From Achromobacter seleniivolatilans (GTDB lineage Bacteria > Pseudomonadota > Gammaproteobacteria > Burkholderiales > Burkholderiaceae_B), in assembly GCF_030864005.1 (NCBI RefSeq), contig NZ_CP132976.1, positions 6,262,001-6,326,000 of the forward strand: 64,000 nucleotides of DNA. The letters run 5' to 3'. Below are positions 1-9,035 of this stretch, piece by piece. Position numbers and translations under genes: made by a program. The number at the start of each line of letters is the position of its first letter. The first letter of the stretch is position 1. The notes under the pieces were generated by a model. That model was given only the letters and a program-made list of their open reading frames with translations, was not told the origin of the DNA and made no database searches.

Positions 1-732
1 AATAGCAATCAGGAAATTGCACGCACGCGCGAGGCCCTGGAAAATGCCATGCAGGTGGATGCCGTTCTTCCGCAGGTAGACGCATCAGCCCAAGCATTTG
101 CCGACGCCTTGGCGGCCTTGGCGCCGTTGAATCAGGAGCTGGAGGCGTATGCAAAGTCCAAGGCCTATGTGTCGGATGGCGGCGCGTTGGTGCGGCAGAA
201 AAACGATGCCTACGAGGCCGCGCTGACGCTCGTGGTCCAGCAGGAAGCCGCTTTCTTGAATGGCGTTGCCAAACGCGACCGCTTCAATACGCAGGCCGCA
301 TTCGACAATGCCGAGAAAGACTCTACCGCCTATTACCGCGCAGGGCTGGTGTATTACGGAAAAATCAGCATTGACGAGGCCCAGGGAGTTTTCGATGGCA
401 CGGGTCTGGGCGCGCGAGCGGACGCCTTCGCGCAGGCGCAGGAAAAGATGAACGAGATGGCGCGTGGATACGACAAAAGCACGCGCAGGGCGAATCCCAA
501 GGGATGCCCCAGCGTGATGAACGTGATCAACGCGTATCTGAACGCGGGCCGGACGATAGAAGAAAGCAGCCGCAGCGGACGCTACGGCCCCGCAGCGGTT
601 TTAAGCGGCGGCATCAATCCCATGCTGCGCGATGCCAGCCAATTTCGCCAGTCGTTCAACAACCTGACGAACGCGCTGGACGCGACCCAGGGGCGTAGCG
701 CCTACGACAACCAGGCGTTGCGGCATTGCTGA
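1..732 (+). CDS. DUF3829 (YiiG-like) protein, 5' end cut by window
   Basis: The reading frame is open from base 1, 16 codons before the first ATG at 49, so the gene starts upstream of the window. The visible protein is acidic and helical, with the pattern of long amphipathic helices and the 'LAPLNQELEAYAKSK' type segment seen in DUF3829/YiiG family lipoproteins. Those proteins are usually exported and of unknown function. No signal peptide or lipobox is visible because the N-terminus is missing. The gene ends 13 bases before the convergent PAP2 gene. The family call is from recognition of sequence character only and is moderately sure. Confidence 0.7.
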   Translation, partial: NSNQEIARTREALENAMQVDAVLPQVDASAQAFADALAALAPLNQELEAYAKSKAYVSDGGALVRQKNDAYEAALTLVVQQEAAFLNGVAKRDRFNTQAAFDNAEKDSTAYYRAGLVYYGKISIDEAQGVFDGTGLGARADAFAQAQEKMNEMARGYDKSTRRANPKGCPSVMNVINAYLNAGRTIEESSRSGRYGPAAVLSGGINPMLRDASQFRQSFNNLTNALDATQGRSAYDNQALRHC

Positions 733-745
733 TGGCCACAGGGGC

Positions 746-1351
746 CTAGGCGCGAATCCAGCCTCTTGCGATGGGCAGGGCCAGTACTTTGCGGTACAGG
801 CTCTGAGCCACGGCTGTCAGCGGTTCACCGATGCGGTTCCACACGGGCAAGATCAAACCCGCAGCGACGGGAGCCAAGATCAGTCCGCCTGCGATGTCCA
901 GCGGAAAATGCACGCCCAGATAAACGCGAGACGTGCCGACGATCGCGGCGAGCACCAAGGTTGCCCAGCCCCAGCCGGCCCAGCGCCGGTCAAAGATCAG
1001 CGCAAACGCCATCGCCGCAATGATGATGGTGTGGTTGCTGGGGAACGATGCCGTGGCCTTGTGTGCAAAGAAGGCTTGGCCCAGTCCGATCGTGAAGGGG
1101 CGGGGGTGCGGCCACAGCGCGCCGCACAGGTAGCTGATGCACAGCGCTGCGGCGATGCTGGCCAGCGCCTTCAGGGCCAGGTTGCGTTGCGTCTGGCCGC
1201 CCCATAGCCAGATGGCGGCCAGCGCGCCCGGCACCAGCAGGATCAGCTTGTTGGCCACCAGCATGGCGGCATGGATGCGCCAGACGGGTGTGTTCGGATC
1301 GGCGTTGATCAGAAGAAAAAGGGACTGATTAAAGCTTTCCAGGAAACTCAT
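746..1351 (-). CDS. PAP2-family membrane phosphatase (undecaprenyl-diphosphatase-like)
   Basis: A 201-residue membrane protein with the three phosphatidic acid phosphatase type 2 motifs in order: RP at residues 84-85, PSNH at 104-107, and SR-x5-H-x3-D at 141-152, including the catalytic histidines H107 and H148. Five or six hydrophobic segments surround the motifs. Size and motif spacing fit BcrC/YbjG-type undecaprenyl pyrophosphate phosphatases, which recycle the lipid carrier of cell-wall synthesis at the outer face of the inner membrane. The lysine usual in the first motif is not obvious. It could instead act on another phospholipid. It lies downstream of arsC on the same strand, about 90 bases away. 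Confidence 0.85.
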   Translation of the reverse strand: MSFLESFNQSLFLLINADPNTPVWRIHAAMLVANKLILLVPGALAAIWLWGGQTQRNLALKALASIAAALCISYLCGALWPHPRPFTIGLGQAFFAHKATASFPSNHTIIIAAMAFALIFDRRWAGWGWATLVLAAIVGTSRVYLGVHFPLDIAGGLILAPVAAGLILPVWNRIGEPLTAVAQSLYRKVLALPIARGWIRA

Positions 1352-1441
1352 GACGTGTCATCGAAGCGTAATACTCAATAGCCGCGATGGTAATGAGGTT
1401 ACCCGTCAGTCCGCTTACAAAATGCGCCGGAGTGCGCGGTT

Positions 1442-1870
1442 TTACTTCTGGATGCGTTTGCCGTCGGCGCTGATTACCTTTTCGCCGTCTTCTTTGGTGA
1501 ACTCGCCTTGTTGTGCTGCGGGCAGAATGTCCAGCACCAGTTCGGACGGACGGCACAGGCGTGCGCCCAATGGAGTAGATACAAAGGGACGGTTCAGCAG
1601 AATCGGGTGCTGTTCAATGGCGTCCAGCAGCGCATCTTCCGCAAGCGATACGTCATCCAAGCCCAGTTCCAGATAGGGCGTGCCTTTTTCGCGGAGCGCG
1701 TCGCGCACGCTGATGCCGGCCTGCTTGAACAGCGCCTTCAAAGTAGCGCGCGACGGCGGCGTTTCCAGATACAGCACAACTTCCGGCTCGATGCCCGCGT
1801 TGCGGATCATGGCCAGGGTATTGCGGGACGTGCCGCACTTGGGGTTGTGATAGATGGTTACGTTGGACAT
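1442..1870 (-). CDS. arsC: Arsenate reductase, glutaredoxin-coupled (ArsC/Spx superfamily)
   Basis: A 142-residue thioredoxin-fold protein. The N-terminal 'HNPKCGTSRNTL' carries the active cysteine C12, and 'NRPFVSTPLGARLCRPSE' carries the later arginines of the ArsC substrate pocket. ArsC proteins reduce arsenate to arsenite using glutathione and glutaredoxin in the cytoplasm. The frame stays open further upstream, but the ATG at 1870 has an AGAGGA ribosome site and starts exactly where homologous proteins start. No arsB, acr3 or arsR gene is nearby, so this may be a housekeeping ArsC-like enzyme (YffB type) rather than a dedicated resistance gene. Confidence 0.9.
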   Translation of the reverse strand: MSNVTIYHNPKCGTSRNTLAMIRNAGIEPEVVLYLETPPSRATLKALFKQAGISVRDALREKGTPYLELGLDDVSLAEDALLDAIEQHPILLNRPFVSTPLGARLCRPSELVLDILPAAQQGEFTKEDGEKVISADGKRIQK

Positions 1871-1935
1871 GGGGGTTCCTCTTTGCGGTGATTCGTCAGG
1901 CAAGGCAGTGAGCATAGTGCAAACGCGGCGGTCCT

Positions 1936-3468
1936 TCAGGCACGCAGTTTCTTGCCCAGCCGCCGCCAGCCGATCACGACACCCGTCAGGCTCATCGCCA
2001 CGCCACCCAGGCTCAGAAAAATCAGCAGGGCATCCCATAAGGGGCGCCGCGCCAGCAGTCCGGTCCAATCCCAGCTGTGCAGGAAGGCGAACAGCCAGCG
2101 GCTGACGCGTCCGCCACGATCTTGCCGGCCCAGGATCTGGCCGGTATGCGGGTCCAGATACACCCAGGTCGCTTGCGGATTGTCGTACACCAGCCGCCAG
2201 ACAGGCAGCGGTTTTTCGATGTGGCCCAGCATCGCGTGTTCGTCACGTGCGTAATAGTAGATGTCGTACTCGGTCAGCACCTGCACGTCGCGCAACGCCG
2301 CGCCCGGCAGCAATTGGGCGGCCGCCCGGCGCAGATCGGCATCGGCCAATGTGAATGGCGCGGCGCTGCTTGCCGACAGCACTTGCGGCGGACCCAAAGG
2401 GCTGCGCGCAAGCGCCAGCTCGTGGCCCATTACGCGCGTCCAGCTCAATTCGCGAGGCGGGGCCGGCAGCGCGGCAATCAGCTCCCGGGGTGCGGCCAGC
2501 GGCTCGGCGCTCGCCTCTCCTGCGTAGGCGGACATTGCCAACGGCGCCGCATTGCTGGTGAACACCTTCCACGGGTTCATCGACATCAGCCCGCTGAAAA
2601 TCCAGGTGATGGTGATGACGGCGAACAGCAAGCCGCTGATGTGATGCCAACGCATCATGCTTTCGCGATAAGGCGAATGGCTGCCGCTGGCGTAGGGCCG
2701 GGAAAAGCGCCAGCGCAGAATGCCGACGATGGTGCCGGTCAGCGCAACCAGCACACCCGCCACCGATAGCCACACCACAATGTCATGCCACCACGCGTCA
2801 AAGACGTTGCCCCGGAATGGATATAGCCAATGAATCCACGCGCCGACATAATTCCAACCACGCTCGGCGCGCGTGGCATCCAACACTACGGCCCCCGTGG
2901 CAGAAGAGATGTACAGCCGGGTTTGATCGGGATCATCCATGTCTACCCGATGCAGCGGCCTGTCCGGGTCCAGCGCGCCGGAATGGGTGTAGACGTCTTC
3001 GACAACCTCGCCCTGATAATGCGCTGTGTACTGGCCTGCGAACCAGACGGACGCGGTGGCTTCTGCCACGGCAGCGCTGGCGGGCGGCAGCAGAGCGCCG
3101 GTAACGGCATCCACCACCTTGGGTTTCTGGCCCTTGCCTGCACTGACGACATACACAGGCGCGCCGCTCCTTGTGGCGGCCAGGCTCAGTCCCGCGGTGC
3201 CGCTCGCGTCCGCCGCCGACCGTGCCTGCTCAGGCGTTACGGCAATCACGGCAGGGTCCAGCGGCGCCAGATGCGTCAGCCGCTCATGTGGGGTGAGCTT
3301 GGGGTAACCCACGTACATCATCACCACGCCGGAAATGAACCACATGGCAAAGAACAGGCACAACACAATGCCCGCCCAGCGGTGGATCAGGTAAAGCCAC
3401 CGCTTGGCCCGGGTGGACAAGGGGGGGCCGGCGGGGCGCGTTGGCAAACGGGAAGATGTGGCGCTCAT
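1936..3468 (-). CDS. PepSY-associated transmembrane protein (PiuB-like)
   Basis: A 510-residue inner-membrane protein with a first membrane helix at about residues 24-47 containing 'YLIHRWAGIVLCLFF', further helices near 210-235, 275-297 and 475-500, and two large periplasmic PepSY-like loops. This is the PiuB/PepSY_TM layout found beside siderophore receptors, where some members are thought to reduce ferric siderophores. It follows the TonB-dependent receptor by 20 bases on the same strand, so the two are very probably one operon. The ligand cannot be deduced from the sequence. Confidence 0.85.
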   Translation of the reverse strand: MSATSSRLPTRPAGPPLSTRAKRWLYLIHRWAGIVLCLFFAMWFISGVVMMYVGYPKLTPHERLTHLAPLDPAVIAVTPEQARSAADASGTAGLSLAATRSGAPVYVVSAGKGQKPKVVDAVTGALLPPASAAVAEATASVWFAGQYTAHYQGEVVEDVYTHSGALDPDRPLHRVDMDDPDQTRLYISSATGAVVLDATRAERGWNYVGAWIHWLYPFRGNVFDAWWHDIVVWLSVAGVLVALTGTIVGILRWRFSRPYASGSHSPYRESMMRWHHISGLLFAVITITWIFSGLMSMNPWKVFTSNAAPLAMSAYAGEASAEPLAAPRELIAALPAPPRELSWTRVMGHELALARSPLGPPQVLSASSAAPFTLADADLRRAAAQLLPGAALRDVQVLTEYDIYYYARDEHAMLGHIEKPLPVWRLVYDNPQATWVYLDPHTGQILGRQDRGGRVSRWLFAFLHSWDWTGLLARRPLWDALLIFLSLGGVAMSLTGVVIGWRRLGKKLRA

Positions 3469-3488
3469 GGCATCTCTTTCGCGTATTT

Positions 3489-5690
3489 TCAGAACCGGGC
3501 TTGCAGGGTCAGTTCAAACGAGCGCGGCGCGCCCAGGTAGTACATGGTGGGCGTTGCATTGGCCGCGTAGACCTTGTCCGCCAGGTTGCGCACCCGCCCC
3601 GTAACGCTGACATTGCGGTTGATCCGGTGCGACAACGCCGCGTCGAATACGGTGTAGGCCGGCGCCCACGTCGTGTTGGCGGCATCGGCGTAGACGCGGC
3701 CTACATGGCGCGCTGCCACGCTGGCGTTCCAGTCCGGTATGAAGGCGTAGTCCAGCCATACGTTGGCAATGCGGCGCGGCGTATTGGTCGGCACATTGCC
3801 GTTGCGCGATACCGGTACGCCGCCGACGGCTTGCGAAAAGTCGTCGTACTTTGGGTCCACGAATGCAATATTGGCTTGCATCGACAGCTTGGGCGTGAGC
3901 TGCAAACCGCCCGCCAATTCGATGCCGCGCGCCGATTGGGCACCCACGGGCACGCTGACGCCGGGGTTGTCCGGGTCGGCGGTGGCCATGTTCTTGCGCT
4001 TGATCTCGTATACCGAAACGGTCGCCGCCCCGCGTCCTTCCCAGAAATTGAACTTGCTGCCCACTTCGGTCTGCCTGCCGGTAGTGAGCTTGTCGTTGTT
4101 CAGCACGTCGGCGAACGACGAAGTGGCGAGCAGACCAGACGGAGGATCGGCGGCGGTCGCGTACTGCGCATACAGCGAGGCTTCCGGGGTGATCTCCCAG
4201 TTCACGCCCAGCCGTCCAGTCAGCGGCGTATAACTGCGCGAGGCCGTGGCGGGCGACGCCGCAGTGATGGCGCGGCGGTTGGTCAGGTCCAGGTCGATGA
4301 AGTCTTTGCGCAACGCCGACACAATGGCCACACCGGGCAGCACTTCAGTGCGGTTTTCCAGCGTCAGCGCCAGCGTCTGGATGCGATTGTCGCGGTCGGC
4401 CGAGTGGCCGCGTTTCATACCGGGAATGTCGTAGAAATCGCCTGGTGAAAAGTCGTACGGGTCCACGGCATCCACCTGGGCGGGCAGGCTGGTCGGATAG
4501 CGGGTGATTTTGTTGACGCTGAAGTCGGCGCCAAACGACCAGTCGCTGCGCAGGCCGGCCAGCGTGGACTTGAACAAGCCTTCTACGCGATTGCCGATCA
4601 AGCTTTGTTCGTGCCGCTGCAACAGCGCACCCGAGCGCTGCACCAGCGTGTTGGCCGCATTGAAGCGATAGCTTTCCAGGTTGCGGAAGTCGCGCTCGGC
4701 GCGGTAGTAGTACAGCGTATTGTTGAACGTCAGATTAGGCGCCGCGCGCCATTCGGTCAGCGAACGCGCCCACAGTACAGACTGCTCGTACAGCCCGTCG
4801 TTAACGTTGTAGTTCTTGAAGCGCGTGCCATCCATGATGTGGCCTTCGCCCTGCACCACGCCATTTGCGCCCGTCTTGAGCGGCGTGCCCCAGTACGGGC
4901 GATCCACTTGTTCGCGCTGGAACTCCACTGCAAAAGTCTGTGTAACGTCGCTGCCTAGGTCAGACAGCAACGACGCGGCCACCTGGCTGGCGCGGGAATG
5001 ATTGCCGTCCACCCAGCCATGGCTGGAACCGGTGTTGGCGTCGATGCGCAGGTAATGGCCGCGTCCGCCGGGTTCGCCCGCCAACTGCTGGTTCAGACCC
5101 ACGGAAACCTGACGCGAGTCGAATGAGCCAATGCGCATCTGTCCGCCGTAGAAGGTATCGCGCTCGGGCAGTTTGGTGACGTAGTTGATGGCGCCACCCA
5201 CGGCGCCAGCGCCGAACAGAAAGGTGGCGGGGCCGCCGATTGCTTCGACGCGGTCATAGATCCAGCTGTCTACCGGCCGGCCGGCGACGGAGTCGTATTG
5301 CACCGAAATGCCGTTGAACAGCTGCGACACCTGGCCGCCGCTAAACCCGCGATAGCTGACGGCGCCGGCGTTGCCGGGGGGGGATGCGTTGTCTACGCCC
5401 GGTATGCCGCGGGCGATTTCCTGCGTATTCAGCGCGCCGCGCGCTTCGATCTGTTCGCGCGAGATCACCGTGACCGTGGCGGGCGTTTCGCGCAGGGTCA
5501 AGCCCAGACGGCTGCCGGTGCTGTCGCGGGCGTCCAGATTGATGGGGCCATTGGGCGCGACTTCGGTGTGGCCGTCGCCATATACGGTGGCGGGCGCAAG
5601 TGTCTCGATGGCGGGGTCGGTTGTCAGGGCGTGGGCAGAGCCGCTGGCCAGCAGGCCAAGCAGCAGGGTTCGTGCAGTCGTGTTTTTCAT
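3489..5690 (-). CDS. TonB-dependent siderophore receptor
   Basis: A 733-residue outer-membrane receptor. The ATG at 5690 gives a clear signal peptide (MKNTTARTLLLGLLASGSAHA); the frame is open further upstream but that part is basic and unlike a protein. The mature part starts directly with a plug domain ('LRETPATVTVISREQI', about residues 60-170) and has no N-terminal STN signalling domain, so it should not drive an ECF sigma factor by cell-surface signalling. The barrel ends in 'SFELTLQARF' with the terminal aromatic residue typical of outer-membrane barrels. It sits between a DUF2946 gene and a PepSY membrane protein, a common iron or metal uptake grouping. The substrate is unknown; a copper or other metal chelate is possible. 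Confidence 0.9.
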   Translation of the reverse strand: MKNTTARTLLLGLLASGSAHALTTDPAIETLAPATVYGDGHTEVAPNGPINLDARDSTGSRLGLTLRETPATVTVISREQIEARGALNTQEIARGIPGVDNASPPGNAGAVSYRGFSGGQVSQLFNGISVQYDSVAGRPVDSWIYDRVEAIGGPATFLFGAGAVGGAINYVTKLPERDTFYGGQMRIGSFDSRQVSVGLNQQLAGEPGGRGHYLRIDANTGSSHGWVDGNHSRASQVAASLLSDLGSDVTQTFAVEFQREQVDRPYWGTPLKTGANGVVQGEGHIMDGTRFKNYNVNDGLYEQSVLWARSLTEWRAAPNLTFNNTLYYYRAERDFRNLESYRFNAANTLVQRSGALLQRHEQSLIGNRVEGLFKSTLAGLRSDWSFGADFSVNKITRYPTSLPAQVDAVDPYDFSPGDFYDIPGMKRGHSADRDNRIQTLALTLENRTEVLPGVAIVSALRKDFIDLDLTNRRAITAASPATASRSYTPLTGRLGVNWEITPEASLYAQYATAADPPSGLLATSSFADVLNNDKLTTGRQTEVGSKFNFWEGRGAATVSVYEIKRKNMATADPDNPGVSVPVGAQSARGIELAGGLQLTPKLSMQANIAFVDPKYDDFSQAVGGVPVSRNGNVPTNTPRRIANVWLDYAFIPDWNASVAARHVGRVYADAANTTWAPAYTVFDAALSHRINRNVSVTGRVRNLADKVYAANATPTMYYLGAPRSFELTLQARF

Positions 5691-5874
5691 GTCTGAAGCC
5701 GGGGTGCCGGCCAACGCGCCCGGCACCCGTCCTGGGGGCAGGGCGGGTTGGGGGCACCAGGGTCTGCGTGACGGCACGACGCCGCCTGTGCGACAGACGG
5801 GGCAATCGTGACGACGAGAAAAAGGCGAACGAACGCGGGCGATGCGCCGGGAAGCGGCGCGGGCCAGCGTCAGG

Positions 5875-6282
5875 TCAGTTCGCGGGCGGTGCGCGCGGCT
5901 GGGCCGCGCTCCAGGCATGAAGGGAGTTTGATGCCGCGTAGAACAGCGGCGGGTAGGTTATGGCGCGGCCCACGGGGGCTGGCAGTACGGGCACAGGTGC
6001 GGGCAGGATGCCTACGTCGGCCTGGGGATTACGGCACAGCGGGCAATGATGATCGTCGCCGTGAGTATCGGCCTGACTGTTGCCGGTGCCGGATTGCACA
6101 TCCAGTGTGATGGTCGATTCACCTTCGGCGGCGCAATAGTCCACGCTGATGCGCTGACCGTGCGTGCCGCCGTGCGGCGACAGGCTCAGTGCATGGGCCA
6201 GCGACGGCGCCAACGACGCCCAAAGGATCGCGGCAATCGCGATCCATAAGGAGGGGCGGGTCAGGAAAGAAGCGAAGCACAT
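5875..6282 (-). CDS. DUF2946 small exported protein
   Basis: A 135-residue protein with an N-terminal hydrophobic segment (about residues 10-31, possible signal peptide) and the DUF2946 hallmark 'HGDDHHCPLCRNP' near residues 73-86, where clustered histidines and a CxxC pair could bind a metal. Such genes are often found directly upstream of TonB-dependent receptors, as here. Function is unknown. The ATG at 6282 lacks a ribosome-binding site; a TATAAT hexamer lies only 8 bases upstream, so the message could be leaderless or the true start could differ. Confidence 0.75.
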   Translation of the reverse strand: MCFASFLTRPSLWIAIAAILWASLAPSLAHALSLSPHGGTHGQRISVDYCAAEGESTITLDVQSGTGNSQADTHGDDHHCPLCRNPQADVGILPAPVPVLPAPVGRAITYPPLFYAASNSLHAWSAAQPRAPPAN

Positions 6283-6371
6283 GGGCGCAGATTATATCGG
6301 AGCAGATCTCAAATGCGCCCGAAATATCAAGGAACCCTCAAACGACGCGGCAATATCCGATACCTGCGGCG

Positions 6372-7070
6372 TCACACCGACAGATGCCGCCGGACGTCCT
6401 CGCCATCAATCGCGTCGCGTCCACCGCTGGCTACCACTTCGCCTCGCGACAGCACCACGAACTGGTCCGCCAATTCGCGGGCGAAATCAAAATACTGTTC
6501 ACATAGCAGGATGGCGATGTCGCCGCGCTGGCGCAGCATGTGGATCACACGTGCAATGTCTTTGATGATGGATGGCTGGATGCCTTCGGTGGGTTCATCC
6601 AGGATGATCAGTTTGGGTTCAGCCACCAGCGCGCGCGCAATCGCCAACTGCTGCTGCTGACCGCCAGACAGATCGCCGCCGCGCCGCGACAACATGCTTT
6701 TCAAGACGGGAAAGAGCTCGAAGACTTCTTCTTTGATTCGCCGGGCGCGGGCCGCGGGCTTGGTCGCCATGCCCATCAAAATATTCTCTTCCACCGTCAG
6801 GCGGGCGAAGATGTCGCGGCCCTGCGGCACATACGCCATGCCGCGCGCGGCGCGCTGATGCGGCGCCAGGCGGGTAATGTCCGCGCCGTCGAAGGTGATG
6901 CCGCCGCGCGCCACGGGCAGCACGCCCATGACGCATTTGAGCAGCGTCGTCTTTCCCACGCCGTTGCGGCCCAGCAGCGCCAGGCATTCGCCTTGCCGCA
7001 CCGATAGCGACACGCCGCGCAGGGTATGGCTGCCGCCGTAGTATTGGTCGATCGTGCTTACGTCCAGCAT
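6372..7070 (-). CDS. urtE: Urea ABC transporter ATP-binding subunit UrtE
   Basis: A 232-residue ABC ATPase of the LivF/UrtE branch with Walker A GRNGVGKTT, signature LSGGQQQQLAIARAL and Walker B LIILDEP. It starts one base after the urtD stop and is the last gene of the urtABCDE operon. With UrtD it powers the UrtBC permease. UrtE is preferred over a branched-chain amino acid subunit because of the conserved A-B-C-D-E order, the UrtB N-terminal extension and the neighbouring urea-degrading genes. Confidence 0.93.
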   Translation of the reverse strand: MLDVSTIDQYYGGSHTLRGVSLSVRQGECLALLGRNGVGKTTLLKCVMGVLPVARGGITFDGADITRLAPHQRAARGMAYVPQGRDIFARLTVEENILMGMATKPAARARRIKEEVFELFPVLKSMLSRRGGDLSGGQQQQLAIARALVAEPKLIILDEPTEGIQPSIIKDIARVIHMLRQRGDIAILLCEQYFDFARELADQFVVLSRGEVVASGGRDAIDGEDVRRHLSV

Positions 7071-7071
7071 C

Positions 7072-7911
7072 TCAGCGCCCCAGATAGACTTCGATCACAC
7101 GCGGGTCCGCCTGCACTTTGCTCATTGGCCCTTCGGCCAAGACGGAGCCTTCATGCAGTACGGTGACTTTGCCATCGCCCGCGATCTGATTGACGAAGTC
7201 CATGTCGTGTTCCACCACCATCAGCGAATGCCGCCCGCGCAGCTCGTTCAGCAATTCGCCGGTGCGTTCGGTTTCAGCGTCTGTCATGCCCGCCACCGGT
7301 TCGTCCAGCAGCAGCAACTGCGGTTCTTGCATCAGCAGCATGCCGATTTCCAGCCACTGCTTCTGGCCGTGCGACAACAGCCCGGCTGGCCGCCAGACTT
7401 CCGGCCGCAAGCGGATCAGGTCCAGCGTCTCGCCGATTTTGTCGGCTTGCTCGCCGGTCAGCCGCGAGAACAGCGTGGGCCGCACGCGCTTGTCGGTCTT
7501 CATCGCCAGTTCCAGGTTTTCGAACACGGTGTGTTGTTCAAACACGGTGGGACGCTGGAACTTGCGGCCGATACCGGCGTGCGCAATCTGCGCTTCGGTC
7601 AGGGTGGTCAGGTCTATGCTCTGGCCAAAATAGGCCGTGCCTTCCGTTGGCCGCGTCTTGCCGGTAATCACGTCCATCATCGTGGTCTTGCCCGCGCCGT
7701 TCGGGCCGATGATGCAGCGCAATTCACCCACGCCGATGTCCAGCGTCAGGTTGTTCAGCGCCTTGAATCCATCGAAGCTGACCGTAATGCCTTCCAGGTA
7801 CAGGATCGCGCCGTGGCTGGTGTCCAGACCCTTGGGGCTGACGCGGCCATAACCCGCGTCGCCGCTGGGGCCGCCATCCAGCATGGCCGTTTCGGTATGC
7901 GTGGTCGTCAT
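7072..7911 (-). CDS. urtD: Urea ABC transporter ATP-binding subunit UrtD
   Basis: A 279-residue ABC ATPase of the LivG/UrtD branch: Walker A GPNGAGKTT, signature LSHGQKQWLEIG, Walker B LLLLDEP. The start at 7911 overlaps the urtC stop by four bases (ATGA), which favours it over starts further upstream in the same frame. An N-terminal extension of about 40 residues precedes the nucleotide-binding domain. It acts on the cytoplasmic face with UrtE. Confidence 0.93.
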   Translation of the reverse strand: MTTTHTETAMLDGGPSGDAGYGRVSPKGLDTSHGAILYLEGITVSFDGFKALNNLTLDIGVGELRCIIGPNGAGKTTMMDVITGKTRPTEGTAYFGQSIDLTTLTEAQIAHAGIGRKFQRPTVFEQHTVFENLELAMKTDKRVRPTLFSRLTGEQADKIGETLDLIRLRPEVWRPAGLLSHGQKQWLEIGMLLMQEPQLLLLDEPVAGMTDAETERTGELLNELRGRHSLMVVEHDMDFVNQIAGDGKVTVLHEGSVLAEGPMSKVQADPRVIEVYLGR

Positions 7912-9035
7912 GCCTTCTTCTCCTGCAGGCGTGCCGCAATACGGCGGGCCAGGCCGACGATGCCAGTGGGCAGGAACAGGGTCACAAGCACAAAGATCAG
8001 GCCCAGCGCATACAGCCAGAATTCGGGCAGCACACTGGTGAACCAAGTCTTCAACCCATTGACGGCGCCTGCGCCGATGATGGGGCCAATCAACGTGCCA
8101 CGACCGCCGGTGGCAACCCAGATCACCATTTCAATCGAGGTCTCGGTGGACATTTCGCTGGGGTTGATGATGCCGACCTGCGGCACATACAGCGCGCCGG
8201 CAATGCCGCACAATACGGCGGACAACGTCCAGACGAAAAGCTTGAAGCCCAACGGGTCGTACCCGATAAAGCGCAGCCGGCTTTCGGCGTCGCGCACAGC
8301 GGTCAGCACGCGGCCCAGCTTGCTTTGCGTGACCATGCGCGCCACGACCAAGGCGCCTGCCAGCGCCGCCAGCGTAATCCAGTACAGCGTGGCGCGCGTG
8401 CCGGGCGCGGTGATATCAAAACCCAGGATGCGTTTGAAATCCGTAAAGCCGTTGTTGCCGCCAAAACCCGTATCGTTGCGGAAGAACAGCAACATCGCGG
8501 CAAAGGTCAGGGCCTGCGTGATGATCGAGAAGTACACGCCCTTGATACGTGAGCGGAACGCGAAGTAGCCGAACACAAACGCCAGCACGCCCGGCACCAG
8601 CACCACCAGCAGCATGGCGTACCAGAAGTGGTCGGTGAACGACCAGTACCAGGGGTAGCTCTTCCAGTCCAGGAACACCATGAAGTCGGGCAGATGGCTT
8701 TGGTACACGCCGTCGTGTCCAATCGCACGCATCAGGTACATGCCGTGCGCGTAGCCGCCCAGCGCAAAGAACAGGCCATGCCCCAAAGACAGGATGCCGG
8801 CATAACCCCATACCAAGTCCAGCGCGAGCGCGGCCATGGCATAACACATGAATTTTCCCATCAGCGCCACGGCATAGGCCGAGACATGCAGTGCGTGGCC
8901 TGCGGGAAAAATCAGGTTCAGTAGCGGCAGCAGCGCAAGCAGGGCGGTAGCGGCGGCCAACGCCGTCCAGACCCGCCCAGAGAATAGCGGGCGGCGCGTC
9001 AGCAGGTTCAGATCGGTCAGGGCGTTCTGTTTCAT
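7908..9035 (-). CDS. urtC: Urea ABC transporter permease UrtC
   Basis: A 375-residue permease of the LivM family with about ten membrane helices and the family segment 'DLVWGYAGILSLGHGLFFALGGYA'-like region near residues 65-90. The start ATG at 9035 overlaps the urtB stop codon (ATGA), which fixes the start and indicates translational coupling. With UrtB it forms the urea channel of the high-affinity transporter. The C-terminal 'LFLPTGIVGL' motif is typical of this permease group. Confidence 0.93.
   Translation of the reverse strand: MKQNALTDLNLLTRRPLFSGRVWTALAAATALLALLPLLNLIFPAGHALHVSAYAVALMGKFMCYAMAALALDLVWGYAGILSLGHGLFFALGGYAHGMYLMRAIGHDGVYQSHLPDFMVFLDWKSYPWYWSFTDHFWYAMLLVVLVPGVLAFVFGYFAFRSRIKGVYFSIITQALTFAAMLLFFRNDTGFGGNNGFTDFKRILGFDITAPGTRATLYWITLAALAGALVVARMVTQSKLGRVLTAVRDAESRLRFIGYDPLGFKLFVWTLSAVLCGIAGALYVPQVGIINPSEMSTETSIEMVIWVATGGRGTLIGPIIGAGAVNGLKTWFTSVLPEFWLYALGLIFVLVTLFLPTGIVGLARRIAARLQEKKA

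Noticed and set aside
5691..5874. Possible cobalamin riboswitch before the TonB receptor
   Set aside because: A hairpin (5702-5728) is present, but I find no B12-box-like sequence in the leader.
7054..8568. Antisense open frame of 504 codons opposite urtD and urtC
   Set aside because: Same shadow composition; the opposite strand has intact ABC ATPase and permease motifs.
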